A stretch of DNA of 54,669 bases from an uncultured Granulosicoccaceae bacterium (lineage in GTDB: Bacteria; Pseudomonadota; Gammaproteobacteria; Granulosicoccales; Granulosicoccaceae): assembly GCA_937930305.1 (NCBI GenBank), contig CALGLE010000031.1:1-54669 (forward strand), in the 5' to 3' direction. Both the position numbers and the translations under genes were made by a program. Below, in pieces: positions 1 through 8,733 of this stretch. Positions within the stretch are counted from its first letter, which is position 1, and every line of letters begins with the position of its first letter. The notes beneath the pieces are model-generated. The model had not been told where the DNA came from. It saw nothing but the letters and a program-made list of their open reading frames with translations, and ran no database searches.

Positions 1-1
1 A

Positions 2-190
2 CCGATGCGTGCTTCAGAAGATTTTGGTGTTTTCGGACACGGTGCCAAAGCCGCCATGTTGTGCCTTGGCCCAGGTGAAAACTATGCCGCACTACATAAC
101 CCCGATTACGACTTTCCCGACGACTTAATTCCAGTTGGAGCAGCAATTTTTGAACGCAGCACGCGGGATTTATTAGGTTCAGCTAACTAG
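2..190 (+). CDS. M20-family amidohydrolase/peptidase, C-terminal fragment
   Basis: This is the last 62 codons of a gene that begins before the window. The frame is open from base 2. It holds the SEDFG motif and, further on, the LHNP-YDF motif that end the catalytic domain of M20D amidohydrolases (hippurate hydrolase or amino-acid amide hydrolase type). In the family these segments contribute to the metal site and to substrate binding. The protein would be a cytoplasmic metal-dependent enzyme removing an acyl or amide group from an amino acid or peptide. It lies 117 bases upstream of a peptide-binding protein gene on the same strand, so it may work on what that transporter imports. Family assignment is fairly sure; the substrate is unknown. 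Confidence 0.8.
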   Translation, partial: PMRASEDFGVFGHGAKAAMLCLGPGENYAALHNPDYDFPDDLIPVGAAIFERSTRDLLGSAN

Positions 191-307
191 CGAATTGACC
201 CAAATTAACCACAGTATCGACGGCGGGAAAAGCTTGTCTACGCCTCTCATCAACGATACCCTGAGAGTCGCAAGAAATTAAAAATCGAATATAAAAGGAG
301 AATTCTC

Positions 308-1894
308 ATGAAAATCATCCAACAGGCCGCCGCCTGTACTTTGGCTCTCATGCTCTACGGCGCAATCAGCGCAACGGCATGGGCTGCCACTATCAACATC
401 CATAATGGGGCAGATCCCACCTCATTAGACCCACATAAGGTTTCTGGAGATTGGGAGAATCGAATTGTTGGCGATATTTTCGAAGGGCTCGTAACCGAAG
501 ACCCAAACGCTGAAGCGATTCCAGGACAAGCAGCGAGTTGGACAGTTTCCGATGATGGCTTGGTTTACACCTTCACCCTACGTGATGGCATTCAGTGGAC
601 AGATGGAACGCCTGTGACTGCCAATGATTTTGTATTTGCCTTTCAACGCTTAATGGATCCCGCGACAGCTGCCAGCTACGCGTACTTGCAATACCCCATT
701 AAGAACGCCGAAGGCATTAACGCCGGTGACATCACCGATATTGCGTCACTGGGTGCGAAAGCCATTGATGACACCACGCTAGAAATCACACTGGAACAAC
801 CCACCCCCTACTTCATTGGCGCATTAACGCACTACACTGCCTTTCCACTGCCAAAGCACGTGGTTGAGGAAAAGGGTGAAGAGTGGGTAAAGATAGGCAA
901 TATCGCTACCAACGGCCCCTACAAGCCGACCGAATGGGTTCCAGGCTCACACGTTACTACGGTAAAAAACGATGGCCACTACGACGCGGCAAACATCACG
1001 ATCGATGGCGCTAAGTTTTTCGTATTAGAAGATGAATCCGCCGCTTTGAAGCGTTACCGTGCAGGTGAATTCGACATACTCACCGACTTCCCCACCGATC
1101 AATACGATTGGATGCAAGAAAATTTACCGGGTGAAGCCCGAGTGGCTCCATTCGCAGGCCTGTATTATTACGTTGTAAATAATACCAAAGCACCGTTTGA
1201 TAACCCAGATGTACGCAAGGCGTTATCTATGTCCATCAATCGTGAAGTTATTGGGCCCCAAATTTTAGGTACCGGTGAAATTCCAGCCTACTCCTGGGTA
1301 CCGCCGGGCATGGCGAACTATGGAGATCCAGTTGAGGTTGACTGGAAAGACATGAGCTATGGCGATAAAGTAGCGATGGCAAAGGAGCTGCTGACAGGCG
1401 CTGGATTTAACGCTGACAACCCGCTTAAATTGCAACTGCGCTACAACACCAATGAAAACCATAAACGTATTGCTATCGCAATTGCAGCTATGTGGAAACC
1501 GGTGGGTATTGAGGTTGAACTGTACAACACCGAAACCAAGGTGCATTACGAAGAACTACAAAACAACATTGTCGACGTAGGTCGTGCCGGTTGGTTAGCC
1601 GACTACAACGATGCAGATAACTTTTTAAATCTATTAAAGTCTGACATTCAATACAATTACGGCCGTTATTCAAACAGTGAGTTCGACGCCCTCCTCAATA
1701 AGGCGAATGAAACCACAGATCTTACGGCTCGCTCGGAATTGCTGCGCGAAGCGGAAGCAATTGCTTTAAACGAATCCGCTAGCATTCCCATTTACTATTA
1801 CTTATCTCGAAATGTGGTTTCTCCTAAAGTGGAAGGTTTTGTCGACAACGCTTTTGATATTCATCGCACCCGTTGGTTGACACTTAGCGAATAA
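308..1894 (+). CDS. Peptide ABC transporter, periplasmic substrate-binding protein (OppA type)
   Basis: This 528-residue protein starts with a signal peptide that probably ends at AWA near residue 26. The mature part is a family-5 solute-binding protein: it has the early TSLDPHK segment, the DGLVYTFTLRDGIQWTDG region and the T-NDFVFAFQRL segment typical of OppA/MppA proteins. It should bind oligopeptides in the periplasm and deliver them to the permeases encoded directly downstream. The start is supported by AAAAGGAGA a few bases upstream of the ATG. It opens a four-gene operon (binding protein, two permeases, one double ATPase). Length is normal for the family. Peptide is the likely substrate, but members also carry other solutes. 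Confidence 0.9.
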   Translation: MKIIQQAAACTLALMLYGAISATAWAATINIHNGADPTSLDPHKVSGDWENRIVGDIFEGLVTEDPNAEAIPGQAASWTVSDDGLVYTFTLRDGIQWTDGTPVTANDFVFAFQRLMDPATAASYAYLQYPIKNAEGINAGDITDIASLGAKAIDDTTLEITLEQPTPYFIGALTHYTAFPLPKHVVEEKGEEWVKIGNIATNGPYKPTEWVPGSHVTTVKNDGHYDAANITIDGAKFFVLEDESAALKRYRAGEFDILTDFPTDQYDWMQENLPGEARVAPFAGLYYYVVNNTKAPFDNPDVRKALSMSINREVIGPQILGTGEIPAYSWVPPGMANYGDPVEVDWKDMSYGDKVAMAKELLTGAGFNADNPLKLQLRYNTNENHKRIAIAIAAMWKPVGIEVELYNTETKVHYEELQNNIVDVGRAGWLADYNDADNFLNLLKSDIQYNYGRYSNSEFDALLNKANETTDLTARSELLREAEAIALNESASIPIYYYLSRNVVSPKVEGFVDNAFDIHRTRWLTLSE

Positions 1895-1907
1895 CGCTAG
1901 CGCTTCC

Positions 1908-2831
1908 ATGCTTGCGTATGCACTGAAACGATTGCTGTCCACAATCCCTGTGTTGTGGATAGCAATCACAGCCTGTTTTTTTATCTTGCGATTAGCGCCA
2001 GGAGGCCCTTTCGATGGTGAACGACCCTTACCGCAAGCGATAAAAGATAACTTGGCGGCACACTACAACCTAGACAAGCCATTAATTGAGCAGTATTTGA
2101 TCTACATCGGTAACGTGCTTAAAGGGGACTTAGGCCCCTCATTTATTAACCAAGACTTCAACGTCGCCGAACAACTGCTCTCTGGCCTGCCGTACACCCT
2201 AACCTTGGGCACTTCAGCGTTTGTATTCGCCGTACTGGCAGGTATTTTGGCGGGTATTGCGGGCGCACTGTACAAAAATTCTTTACCCGATTATTTACTC
2301 GGGCTGTTTATTTTACTGGGCTTAGTGGTGCCTAACTTTTTAGTCGCGCCCATTCTGCAATTAGTGTTTGGCTTGCAGCTTGACTGGCTACCCGTGGGTG
2401 GCTGGGGAGATGGCAGCATTGCGTTTTTAGTTTTGCCTGTTGTCGTTCTCGCCTTGCCGCACATCGCCCGTATATCCCGCTTAATGCGTGGTGCATTGAT
2501 CGAAGTGCTGAACAGTAACTACATTCGTACCGCTCGATCAAAAGGCTTAAGCCGTACACGTATTGTGGTGCGCCACGCACTCAAGCCCGCACTCATGCCA
2601 GTAGTGTCTTATCTTGGGCCGGCGGCAGGGTTTTTACTTACTGGCTCGGTCATTGTTGAAACGATTTTTGGCTTACCCGGCATCGGCCGTTACTTTATCA
2701 ACGCGGCATTAAATCGGGACTACGGAATGGTGTTGGGTACCGTAATTTTTTATATGGTTTTAATCGTTGTTCTTAATCTTATTGTTGACATCTTATACGC
2801 CTGGCTAGACCCTCGAGTTCGAACCCAATGA
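1908..2831 (+). CDS. Peptide ABC transporter permease (OppB type)
   Basis: This 307-residue inner-membrane permease belongs to the OppB/DppB family. The N-terminal segment LAYALKRLLSTIPVLW is the usual first membrane helix, followed by the periplasmic region containing APGGPFDGER. Several further membrane helices follow. The cytoplasmic coupling loop that contacts the ATPase is visible around residues 200-225 (RTARSKGLSRTRIVVRHALK), and the family's GSVIVETIFGLPGIG segment comes later. The gene begins 13 bases after the binding-protein stop and overlaps the next permease gene by four bases (ATGA), so it is translated as part of the operon. Confidence 0.93.
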   Translation: MLAYALKRLLSTIPVLWIAITACFFILRLAPGGPFDGERPLPQAIKDNLAAHYNLDKPLIEQYLIYIGNVLKGDLGPSFINQDFNVAEQLLSGLPYTLTLGTSAFVFAVLAGILAGIAGALYKNSLPDYLLGLFILLGLVVPNFLVAPILQLVFGLQLDWLPVGGWGDGSIAFLVLPVVVLALPHIARISRLMRGALIEVLNSNYIRTARSKGLSRTRIVVRHALKPALMPVVSYLGPAAGFLLTGSVIVETIFGLPGIGRYFINAALNRDYGMVLGTVIFYMVLIVVLNLIVDILYAWLDPRVRTQ

Positions 2832-3730
2832 GCAACGCCTTAGATTCAAACACCGAAAACGAATTAAACGGCGAGCTATCTACAGGTCGCAGCTTAACTG
2901 AAGCTGCACTGGCCCGCTTTAGAGCCAACAAAGGTGCGATGGCGGCTTTATTTATTCTGATTTTTTTAATACTCGCCGCTTTTCTTGGCCCATACGCTTT
3001 ACCTTTCAATTACGAAGACCCTGACTGGAATGCATTTAAGTCCCCTCCCTCAATTGAAACTGGGCACTACTTCGGCACCGATCAAAATGGGCGTGACCTA
3101 TTAGCTAGAACGCTGTACGGCACACGCGTATCTCTTATTGTGGCGCTGGTCGCAACCTTGGTCTCCATTTTTATCGGCGTAAGCTTCGGAGCTGTGGCCG
3201 GTTATTTTGGCGGACGCTTAGATCAAGCCATGATGCGCTTTGTTGATGTCATGTACGCACTACCCTATATTTTATTCGTCATCTTACTCATGGTGGTATT
3301 CGGACGAAATGTGTATTTGTTATTCGCCGCTATCGGGGCACTAGAGTGGCTAACGATGGCGCGCATCGTTCGCGGCCAAACACTGTCAATCAAACACCGA
3401 GAATTTATCGAAGCTGCCGTGGCCGCCGGTGTAAAGCCTATCACCATCGTGTTCCGTCACATCGTTCCGAACTTAGTAGGACCAGTCGTTATTTACGCAG
3501 CCCTTACCATCCCTGAAATTATAGCCACGGAAAGTTTTTTATCCTATTTAGGCTTTGGTGTTCAAGAGCCATTAACATCATTAGGTACGCTCATCGCTGA
3601 TGGTGCCGATGTACTAGAAGTTTTACCCTGGCTACTGTGGTTTCCAGCAGCCATTTTAGTCGCCCTATTACTCAGCTTACTGTTTATTGGCGATGGGCTT
3701 CGCGACGCCTTCGATGCACGCGAACACTAA
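2828..3730 (+). CDS. Peptide ABC transporter permease (OppC type)
   Basis: This 300-residue inner-membrane protein is the OppC/DppC partner of the upstream OppB-type permease. It has an N-terminal cytoplasmic tail, a first helix near residues 37-58, and the diagnostic HYFGTDQNGRDLLARTLYG motif near residues 76-95. The coupling loop reads roughly REFIEAAVAAGVKPITIVFRH, and ESFLSYLGFGVQEP follows near the end. The start overlaps the OppB stop in an ATGA. The two permeases should form the heterodimeric channel driven by the double ATPase encoded nine bases downstream. Confidence 0.93.
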   Translation: MSNALDSNTENELNGELSTGRSLTEAALARFRANKGAMAALFILIFLILAAFLGPYALPFNYEDPDWNAFKSPPSIETGHYFGTDQNGRDLLARTLYGTRVSLIVALVATLVSIFIGVSFGAVAGYFGGRLDQAMMRFVDVMYALPYILFVILLMVVFGRNVYLLFAAIGALEWLTMARIVRGQTLSIKHREFIEAAVAAGVKPITIVFRHIVPNLVGPVVIYAALTIPEIIATESFLSYLGFGVQEPLTSLGTLIADGADVLEVLPWLLWFPAAILVALLLSLLFIGDGLRDAFDAREH

Positions 3731-3739
3731 AACGCCACA

Positions 3740-5536
3740 ATGACAAACCCCATCCTTACCATCGAAGACTTAACCGTCACGTTCAAGACCCAAGAGGGGC
3801 TAGTAAACGCTGTCAATGGAATCAGCTGTGAATTGTACGCGGGCGAATGCTTAGGCATTGTAGGGGAATCTGGGTCTGGCAAAAGCCAAACTTTTCTTGC
3901 TGCCATGAGCTTACTAGCAAAAAACGCAACGGTGTCTGGAGCCATTCACTACAAAGGCACATCGCTGCTTAACCTCAATCGACAAGAGCGAAACCATTTA
4001 TTGGGTGATCGATTATCCATGATCTTTCAAGACCCACTCACCTCATTAACTCCGCACATGAAAGTTGGAGAGCAAATGCAAGAGGTGTTATCAGTGCATC
4101 AGAATATGGGGGAAAAAGAGGCTCAGCAGCTTTGTGAACAATGGCTGTATCGAGTCCGAATTCCGGACGCAAAACAACGCATTAACCAATACCCCCACGA
4201 ATTATCTGGCGGCATGCGGCAACGCGTCATGATTGCCATGGCGATGTTGTGTAAGCCTGATATTTTAATTGCAGACGAACCAAGCACAGCTTTGGATGTC
4301 ACAGTGCAAGCCGATATTTTAGATTTGATGACTGAATTTCGTACCGAACTCGGCACTGCCATCGTTTTGATTACACACGATATGGGCGTGGTCGCGCGGA
4401 TGTGTCAACGAATCGCGGTGATGCAGTCTGGGTACTTTGTTGAACAAGGTACAGCGGACGAGATTTTTTACCAACCACAAAACGATTACACCAAAATGTT
4501 ACTGGCCGCTGTGCCTCGGTTAAATGCCGCATCACCAACACCTAAAAGCGGTATCGATACGTCAAAACAGGAAGCCTTATTAGACGCTAGGCATGTCGTG
4601 ACTGAGTATAAATTACCCGGCAAATGGTTAAAACCTGGCAAAGCATTCAGAGCGGTAAATCAAGTTTCTCTCACGGTACATAAAGGCGAGACGCTTGGCA
4701 TTGTGGGGGAGTCTGGTAGCGGCAAGTCCACGCTGGCGCGCAGTTTGATTCGTCTTATTGGCATCGCGGATGGTCAGATTACTTGGTTAGGCAAAGACCT
4801 TCATTCTCTCGATGCGCAGCAGCTTCGCATCGCTCGATCCGATATGCAGATTGTGTTTCAAGATCCGCTGGCCAGCCTCGACCCATCTCGCACCATTGGG
4901 TATTCCATCACTGAGCCATTAGGTGTGCACCAACCTTCTCTAACAGCCGCTGACAAGAGACAGCGTGTTATGGACATGATGAATAGCGTTGGACTTGATA
5001 GCTCGCTGTATACCCGCTACCCACATGAATTATCAGGCGGGCAAAACCAACGGGTGGGCATAGCCCGAGCCATGATCATCAATCCGAAATTAGTTATATG
5101 TGATGAAGCTGTATCGGCCTTGGATGTGTCAATTCAAGCTCAGATAATGGAATTACTGAAAGATCTGCAACGCCGCACGGGCGTTGCCATCGTGTTTATC
5201 TCACACGATCTATCCGTGGTATCTCACTTAGCGGATCGTGTTTTGGTGATGTATCGAGGCGCGGTGGTTGAATTGGCTGACTCTATTGCGTTGTTTCACA
5301 ACGCACGTCATCCTTATACACAGCAATTAATTGCGGCTGTGCCAATTCCGGATCCTAAAATTGAATCGCAACGACAAAGGATTAAGGTGAACGAGGCAAC
5401 GGTGTCCGCATTGAATCCGGCTTCACAGCTGCGTTTCATGCCATCTAAGTTAGACACAGATCCGAACTATATGCCGAAACTTATTGAGGTATCGGCTGGC
5501 CACTGGGTAGCCGAGCATGATGAGTTAAAACAATAA
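3740..5536 (+). CDS. Fused double ATPase of the peptide ABC transporter (OppD-OppF)
   Basis: This 598-residue protein has two complete ABC domains in one chain. The N half (OppD-like) has Walker A GESGSGKS near residues 42-49, signature LSGGMRQR and Walker B ILIADEPSTALD. The C half (OppF-like) has GESGSGKS near residue 325, LSGGQNQR and LVICDEAVSALD. Each half ends in the oligopeptide-transporter extension carrying YTKMLLAAVP or YTQQLIAAVP. It energises the Opp importer. The second Walker B has Ala where DEP is usual; this lies after the catalytic Glu, so activity is probably kept. A hairpin terminator overlaps the stop codon. Confidence 0.93.
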   Translation: MTNPILTIEDLTVTFKTQEGLVNAVNGISCELYAGECLGIVGESGSGKSQTFLAAMSLLAKNATVSGAIHYKGTSLLNLNRQERNHLLGDRLSMIFQDPLTSLTPHMKVGEQMQEVLSVHQNMGEKEAQQLCEQWLYRVRIPDAKQRINQYPHELSGGMRQRVMIAMAMLCKPDILIADEPSTALDVTVQADILDLMTEFRTELGTAIVLITHDMGVVARMCQRIAVMQSGYFVEQGTADEIFYQPQNDYTKMLLAAVPRLNAASPTPKSGIDTSKQEALLDARHVVTEYKLPGKWLKPGKAFRAVNQVSLTVHKGETLGIVGESGSGKSTLARSLIRLIGIADGQITWLGKDLHSLDAQQLRIARSDMQIVFQDPLASLDPSRTIGYSITEPLGVHQPSLTAADKRQRVMDMMNSVGLDSSLYTRYPHELSGGQNQRVGIARAMIINPKLVICDEAVSALDVSIQAQIMELLKDLQRRTGVAIVFISHDLSVVSHLADRVLVMYRGAVVELADSIALFHNARHPYTQQLIAAVPIPDPKIESQRQRIKVNEATVSALNPASQLRFMPSKLDTDPNYMPKLIEVSAGHWVAEHDELKQ

Positions 5537-5572
5537 AACCAGGCCCCACGTTACCGAGAAGAGCCTGGTTTT
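5535..5572 (+). terminator. Hairpin terminator after the Opp operon
   Basis: A 10-bp perfect stem (AAAACCAGGC with GCCTGGTTTT) encloses an 18-base loop and begins inside the stop codon of the double ATPase gene. The 3' arm ends in four T, and on the other strand the other arm also ends in T, so it can serve both the Opp operon and the convergent rplU gene. Confidence 0.75.
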
Positions 5573-5597
5573 CTTATAACTAAATACCTAGGGCTTC

Positions 5598-6587
5598 TTA
5601 CTTAGGTTCGCCGCCTTTGGCTAGGTTGTCAGCCTGAGCAATCCATTCATCTCGTTCGATTCGACCTGGGAACGCCATGGCCTCGTTCACCAAATCAATA
5701 TCTCGAGCTTCAAATTTAGCAATTTGCCAAAAGTGATAAATACCCAACTCATTCAGACGTTTTTCCAATACCGGGCCCACACCTGAAATCAATTTCAGAT
5801 CATCCGCCTCACCTTCAGGCCCATCCAAGTACTTCAATTGACGACCTTCCCCACCCTGCATCAATTCTTGAGCTTGGGGGATCCATTCGTCACGCTCAAT
5901 ACGACCTGGGAAGTTCAAATGCGTATTGATACTTTCAATGTCAGACGCTGTGAATTCTGCAATTTGACTGAAGTGATAGATGCCCATTCCGTTAAGCTTC
6001 TCTTCCAACACGGAACCGATACCCAAGATTTTCTTTAGGTCATCGGGTTCACCATTGGGCGCATCAAGGTACTTAGGTGCGGGCACATCGGAAGCCGCAC
6101 TGGCCGAATCAGCAACGACACCACTGGCTGCTGCTGCACCGCTGGCAGTGGATGCCGCATTGGCTGCATCCTTAGCCGCTGCTTCTTTAGCAGCAGCAGC
6201 TTTTGCCGTAGCATCCGCATCCGCTTTCTTTTTGGCAGCGTCTTTCTCAGAAGCGCCTGACGATGCAGGAGCGGTTACCCCATTAACCGACACAATTTCG
6301 ATTTCGGTGTAATTTTGACGATGCCCCATCTGACGGCGATAGTGCTTACGACGCTTGAATTTGATGATTTTTACTTTCTTACCGCGACCGTGCGACAGCA
6401 CTTTGGCACTCACGACTGCACCACTTACCAGTGGGTCACCAACCGAAATTTTGTCACCGTCACCTACCATCAATATCTGATCAATATCAACGGCATCACC
6501 TTCTGCAACATCTAGAGACTCTACACGCAACGTATCTCCCGGGCTTACACGATATTGCTTGCCACCGGTCTTAATTACCGCATACAT
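5598..6587 (-). CDS. rplU: Ribosomal protein L21 with C-terminal double helix-hairpin-helix-like extension
   Basis: Residues 1-103 are a complete bacterial L21 ([14 protein letters not shown] at the start, then [16 protein letters not shown] near residues 76-91), a structural protein of the large ribosomal subunit. The 329-residue product is about three times the usual length. Residues 104-171 form an alanine-rich linker. Two similar repeats follow, about 172-243 and 252-323, each running from KYLD through a DDLK-I-G-G helix-hairpin-helix-like turn, GIYHF-QIA and [10 protein letters not shown]. These resemble the domain described as flap-endonuclease-like H3TH (COG3743), which is known fused to L21 in some proteobacteria. 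There is a GAGGA ribosome site before the ATG. The usual partner rpmA (L27) is not downstream; the next gene is the convergent Opp operon. Confidence 0.93.
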   Translation of the reverse strand: MYAVIKTGGKQYRVSPGDTLRVESLDVAEGDAVDIDQILMVGDGDKISVGDPLVSGAVVSAKVLSHGRGKKVKIIKFKRRKHYRRQMGHRQNYTEIEIVSVNGVTAPASSGASEKDAAKKKADADATAKAAAAKEAAAKDAANAASTASGAAAASGVVADSASAASDVPAPKYLDAPNGEPDDLKKILGIGSVLEEKLNGMGIYHFSQIAEFTASDIESINTHLNFPGRIERDEWIPQAQELMQGGEGRQLKYLDGPEGEADDLKLISGVGPVLEKRLNELGIYHFWQIAKFEARDIDLVNEAMAFPGRIERDEWIAQADNLAKGGEPK

Positions 6588-6970
6588 ACTGGAGTCCTCT
6601 TTAAAGTAGGCGTGCTGCTACAAAGCGCTAGTTGATGAACGGTGCAGCCTACGCGGTGCGCTGGAATCTGCAGTTCATTGGAGGGTTTGACTTGACGTAA
6701 CTGCGCAACATAGCCGATGCGCTGTTTTAAGTCAAACAACCCACTTTTTCGGCGGCATTTTAGTGCCTGGGCTGTCGAAATCAGATTTTTGACATTGGGT
6801 GGCTGTACCCCGCCATTTGGCACTCTTGGCCAAGCCCAGCAAATCAGAAATTGGTAGTTGCTCACAACATATATACACTCAAACCTGCGTTATTACCCAT
6901 TGCCAATTAGAAGCCATTTTCAGGGCGATAACTGCATTATAATGAGGCGTTACTTATGGAAAAGCGGCCC
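6588..6970. other. Intergenic region between divergent rplU and S41 protease genes
   Basis: These 383 bases hold the divergent promoters for rplU and the protease lipoprotein gene. I see no convincing gene: an open frame across 6575-6865 on the minus strand has no recognisable protein. A GGAG-type ribosome site for rplU lies at its left edge, and an ATTATAAT palindrome at 6936-6943 could supply a -10 element in either direction. Confidence 0.5.
6938..6943 (+). promoter_or_regulatory. Candidate -10 element (TATAAT) for the S41 protease gene
   Basis: A perfect TATAAT lies 33 bases before the preferred ATG at 6971. No good -35 hexamer is seen at the normal distance, so this rests on the -10 alone. 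Transcription from here would start at about 6950, only a few bases before the other in-frame ATG at 6956, which favours the ATG at 6971. Confidence 0.35.
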
Positions 6971-8677
6971 ATGTTACTCACTAAACGCCCCAAGCAATCG
7001 CTATCTCGCCTGCTCGTTTTTGGCGTGATCGCCTCCCTGTCTGCCTGCGGTGGTAGTGGTGGGGACTCCAGCACCAACACTATGCCCGATGGCGTCGTGG
7101 TGGATCCTGCCAATGAACCCGATTCGCTCAATACCGGTGACGCCCTCTCTTTTCCAATAAGCAAAGATGCACTGGTTAGCTTCGAAGTACCGCAGGATGC
7201 GCAAATTATCCTACGCTCTGAAACCGGTAACGCCGATCTGTTTTTGCATGACTCTGAAGAGTTTACGAACGATTCTATTGTGTGCGCTGCGGCTCTTCCC
7301 TATGAGGAAGATATCTGTTCCGCGAATAATGATGGCGCTCCTTTGTTTGCATCCATCTTCGCTCGTGCTGATTCTGATGTCACCTTAACGGTTAGCGATG
7401 ATTGCTCAGTGGAAGCAACCAATCAGTGGGTTTATCGCAGCATGCAAGACTACTACTTGTTTGCCGACCAAGTACCTACGGTTAATCCAAACGACTTCGA
7501 ATCACCATCCGATTTAATAGAGGCCATCCGGTTTAATGAATTAGAACCGTTTAGCAGTGTACGAGATGCAGCGACTCAGAGTGCTCGTTCAGAAGAAGGT
7601 CGAGATTTCGGCTTGGGATACAGTTGGCGGCGCGACAGTGATGGCAATTTAAGAATTGCATATATTTATGAAGATTCTCCGTTTGGTCGTGCCGGGGTTA
7701 AACGGGGGGACGTGTTCCAAAGCTTGAACGGTATATCGGATGAAGAACTCAGCAGCGAACAATTTTTCGCAGCCATTGGTACAGACGAAGAACCGTTAAC
7801 TGCAGAGTGGGCATTTGTCGATGGGGATACCGGTGAGGTGGATGTTTTTTCAGCCATTTCCGCTGAGTATCAAATCAACACCGTGCTTTACTCCAGTCGA
7901 TTTACGCATCCAGAATACGCAGGCAGTATTGGCTACATCGCATTTAAATCGTTTCTGGAAACTTCAGAAGAAGAACTTGATACCGTCATTGGCAATCTAA
8001 TTAATGACGGAATTACCGACCTAGTCCTCGACTTGCGTTACAACGGTGGCGGTCGCACTCGCATTGCTCGTCGTCTAGCGTCACAAATTGCTGGTCCCTC
8101 ACTGGACGGTCAGCTTTTGGCCAGCAGCGAGTACAACGATAAATATCAAGCATTACGCAGTGATTCCTTTTTCTCAAATATCGGTAATTCTATCTCGTTG
8201 CCAAGACTCATCGTGCTAACCACCGGTCGAACGGCATCCTCATCTGAACTGGTTATCAATGGACTACGCCCTTATATTGACGTTGTCACCGTTGGCACAC
8301 GTAGCTTGGGCAAGCCATTTACATCCAACGGTCGAAATTTTTGCGGGCTTACTATCAATGCCATGCAATCGCAAAGAGTAAACGCAGCTAACGTCAGCGT
8401 TGCTGGTGGCATTGAAGCCGATTGTTATGCCGAGGATGACTTAATTAGAAACTTTGGCCTTGAATCGGGATCCATGGAGGGCATGTTGTTAAGTGGGCTC
8501 AATAATGTTGTATTCGGTACCTGCGAACAACCACCGGTAACGATAGCCCAAGCGCCAGCCCGCTCTAAACTCACTCAAGCCTGGGAAACCAACGACCAGC
8601 ACGATCCATCAGATAATCTGGATGAACTAGACGCCAAAGCCAAATATTTAAAACGTCTGGAACAGTTGAAATTTTAA
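6971..8677 (+). CDS. S41-family C-terminal processing peptidase, lipoprotein
   Basis: This 568-residue exported serine protease has a lipoprotein signal peptide with LSAC as lipobox (Cys 26), so it is probably anchored to a membrane on the periplasmic face. A PDZ-like domain is visible around residues 210-255 (SPFGRAGVKRGDVFQSLNG). The S41 core follows, with DLRYNGGG, the serine motif TASSSE near residue 424 and the general-base Lys in SLGKPF near 448. Family members clip the C-termini of exported or damaged proteins. An ATG at 6956 is in frame, but the one at 6971 is better placed relative to GGAAAAG and the -10 at 6938. The cysteine-rich N-terminal region and C-terminal tail are not assigned. 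Confidence 0.88.
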   Translation: MLLTKRPKQSLSRLLVFGVIASLSACGGSGGDSSTNTMPDGVVVDPANEPDSLNTGDALSFPISKDALVSFEVPQDAQIILRSETGNADLFLHDSEEFTNDSIVCAAALPYEEDICSANNDGAPLFASIFARADSDVTLTVSDDCSVEATNQWVYRSMQDYYLFADQVPTVNPNDFESPSDLIEAIRFNELEPFSSVRDAATQSARSEEGRDFGLGYSWRRDSDGNLRIAYIYEDSPFGRAGVKRGDVFQSLNGISDEELSSEQFFAAIGTDEEPLTAEWAFVDGDTGEVDVFSAISAEYQINTVLYSSRFTHPEYAGSIGYIAFKSFLETSEEELDTVIGNLINDGITDLVLDLRYNGGGRTRIARRLASQIAGPSLDGQLLASSEYNDKYQALRSDSFFSNIGNSISLPRLIVLTTGRTASSSELVINGLRPYIDVVTVGTRSLGKPFTSNGRNFCGLTINAMQSQRVNAANVSVAGGIEADCYAEDDLIRNFGLESGSMEGMLLSGLNNVVFGTCEQPPVTIAQAPARSKLTQAWETNDQHDPSDNLDELDAKAKYLKRLEQLKF

Positions 8678-8733
8678 AGACTTCAGTCATTTTCTGTTAG
8701 CGTTAAACTGACCTCTATTTAAGCGCAAAAAAC

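Noticed and set aside
5980..6312. Alanine-rich open frame on the plus strand opposite the L21 linker
   Set aside because: It is the reverse reading of the Ala-rich GCA/GCT repeats of the L21 linker. There is no ribosome site, and the L21 reading is clearly real.
6575..6865. 96-codon open frame on the minus strand upstream of rplU
   Set aside because: It overlaps the rplU start in another frame, has no ribosome site, and its protein resembles nothing. The region is better explained as the rplU leader.
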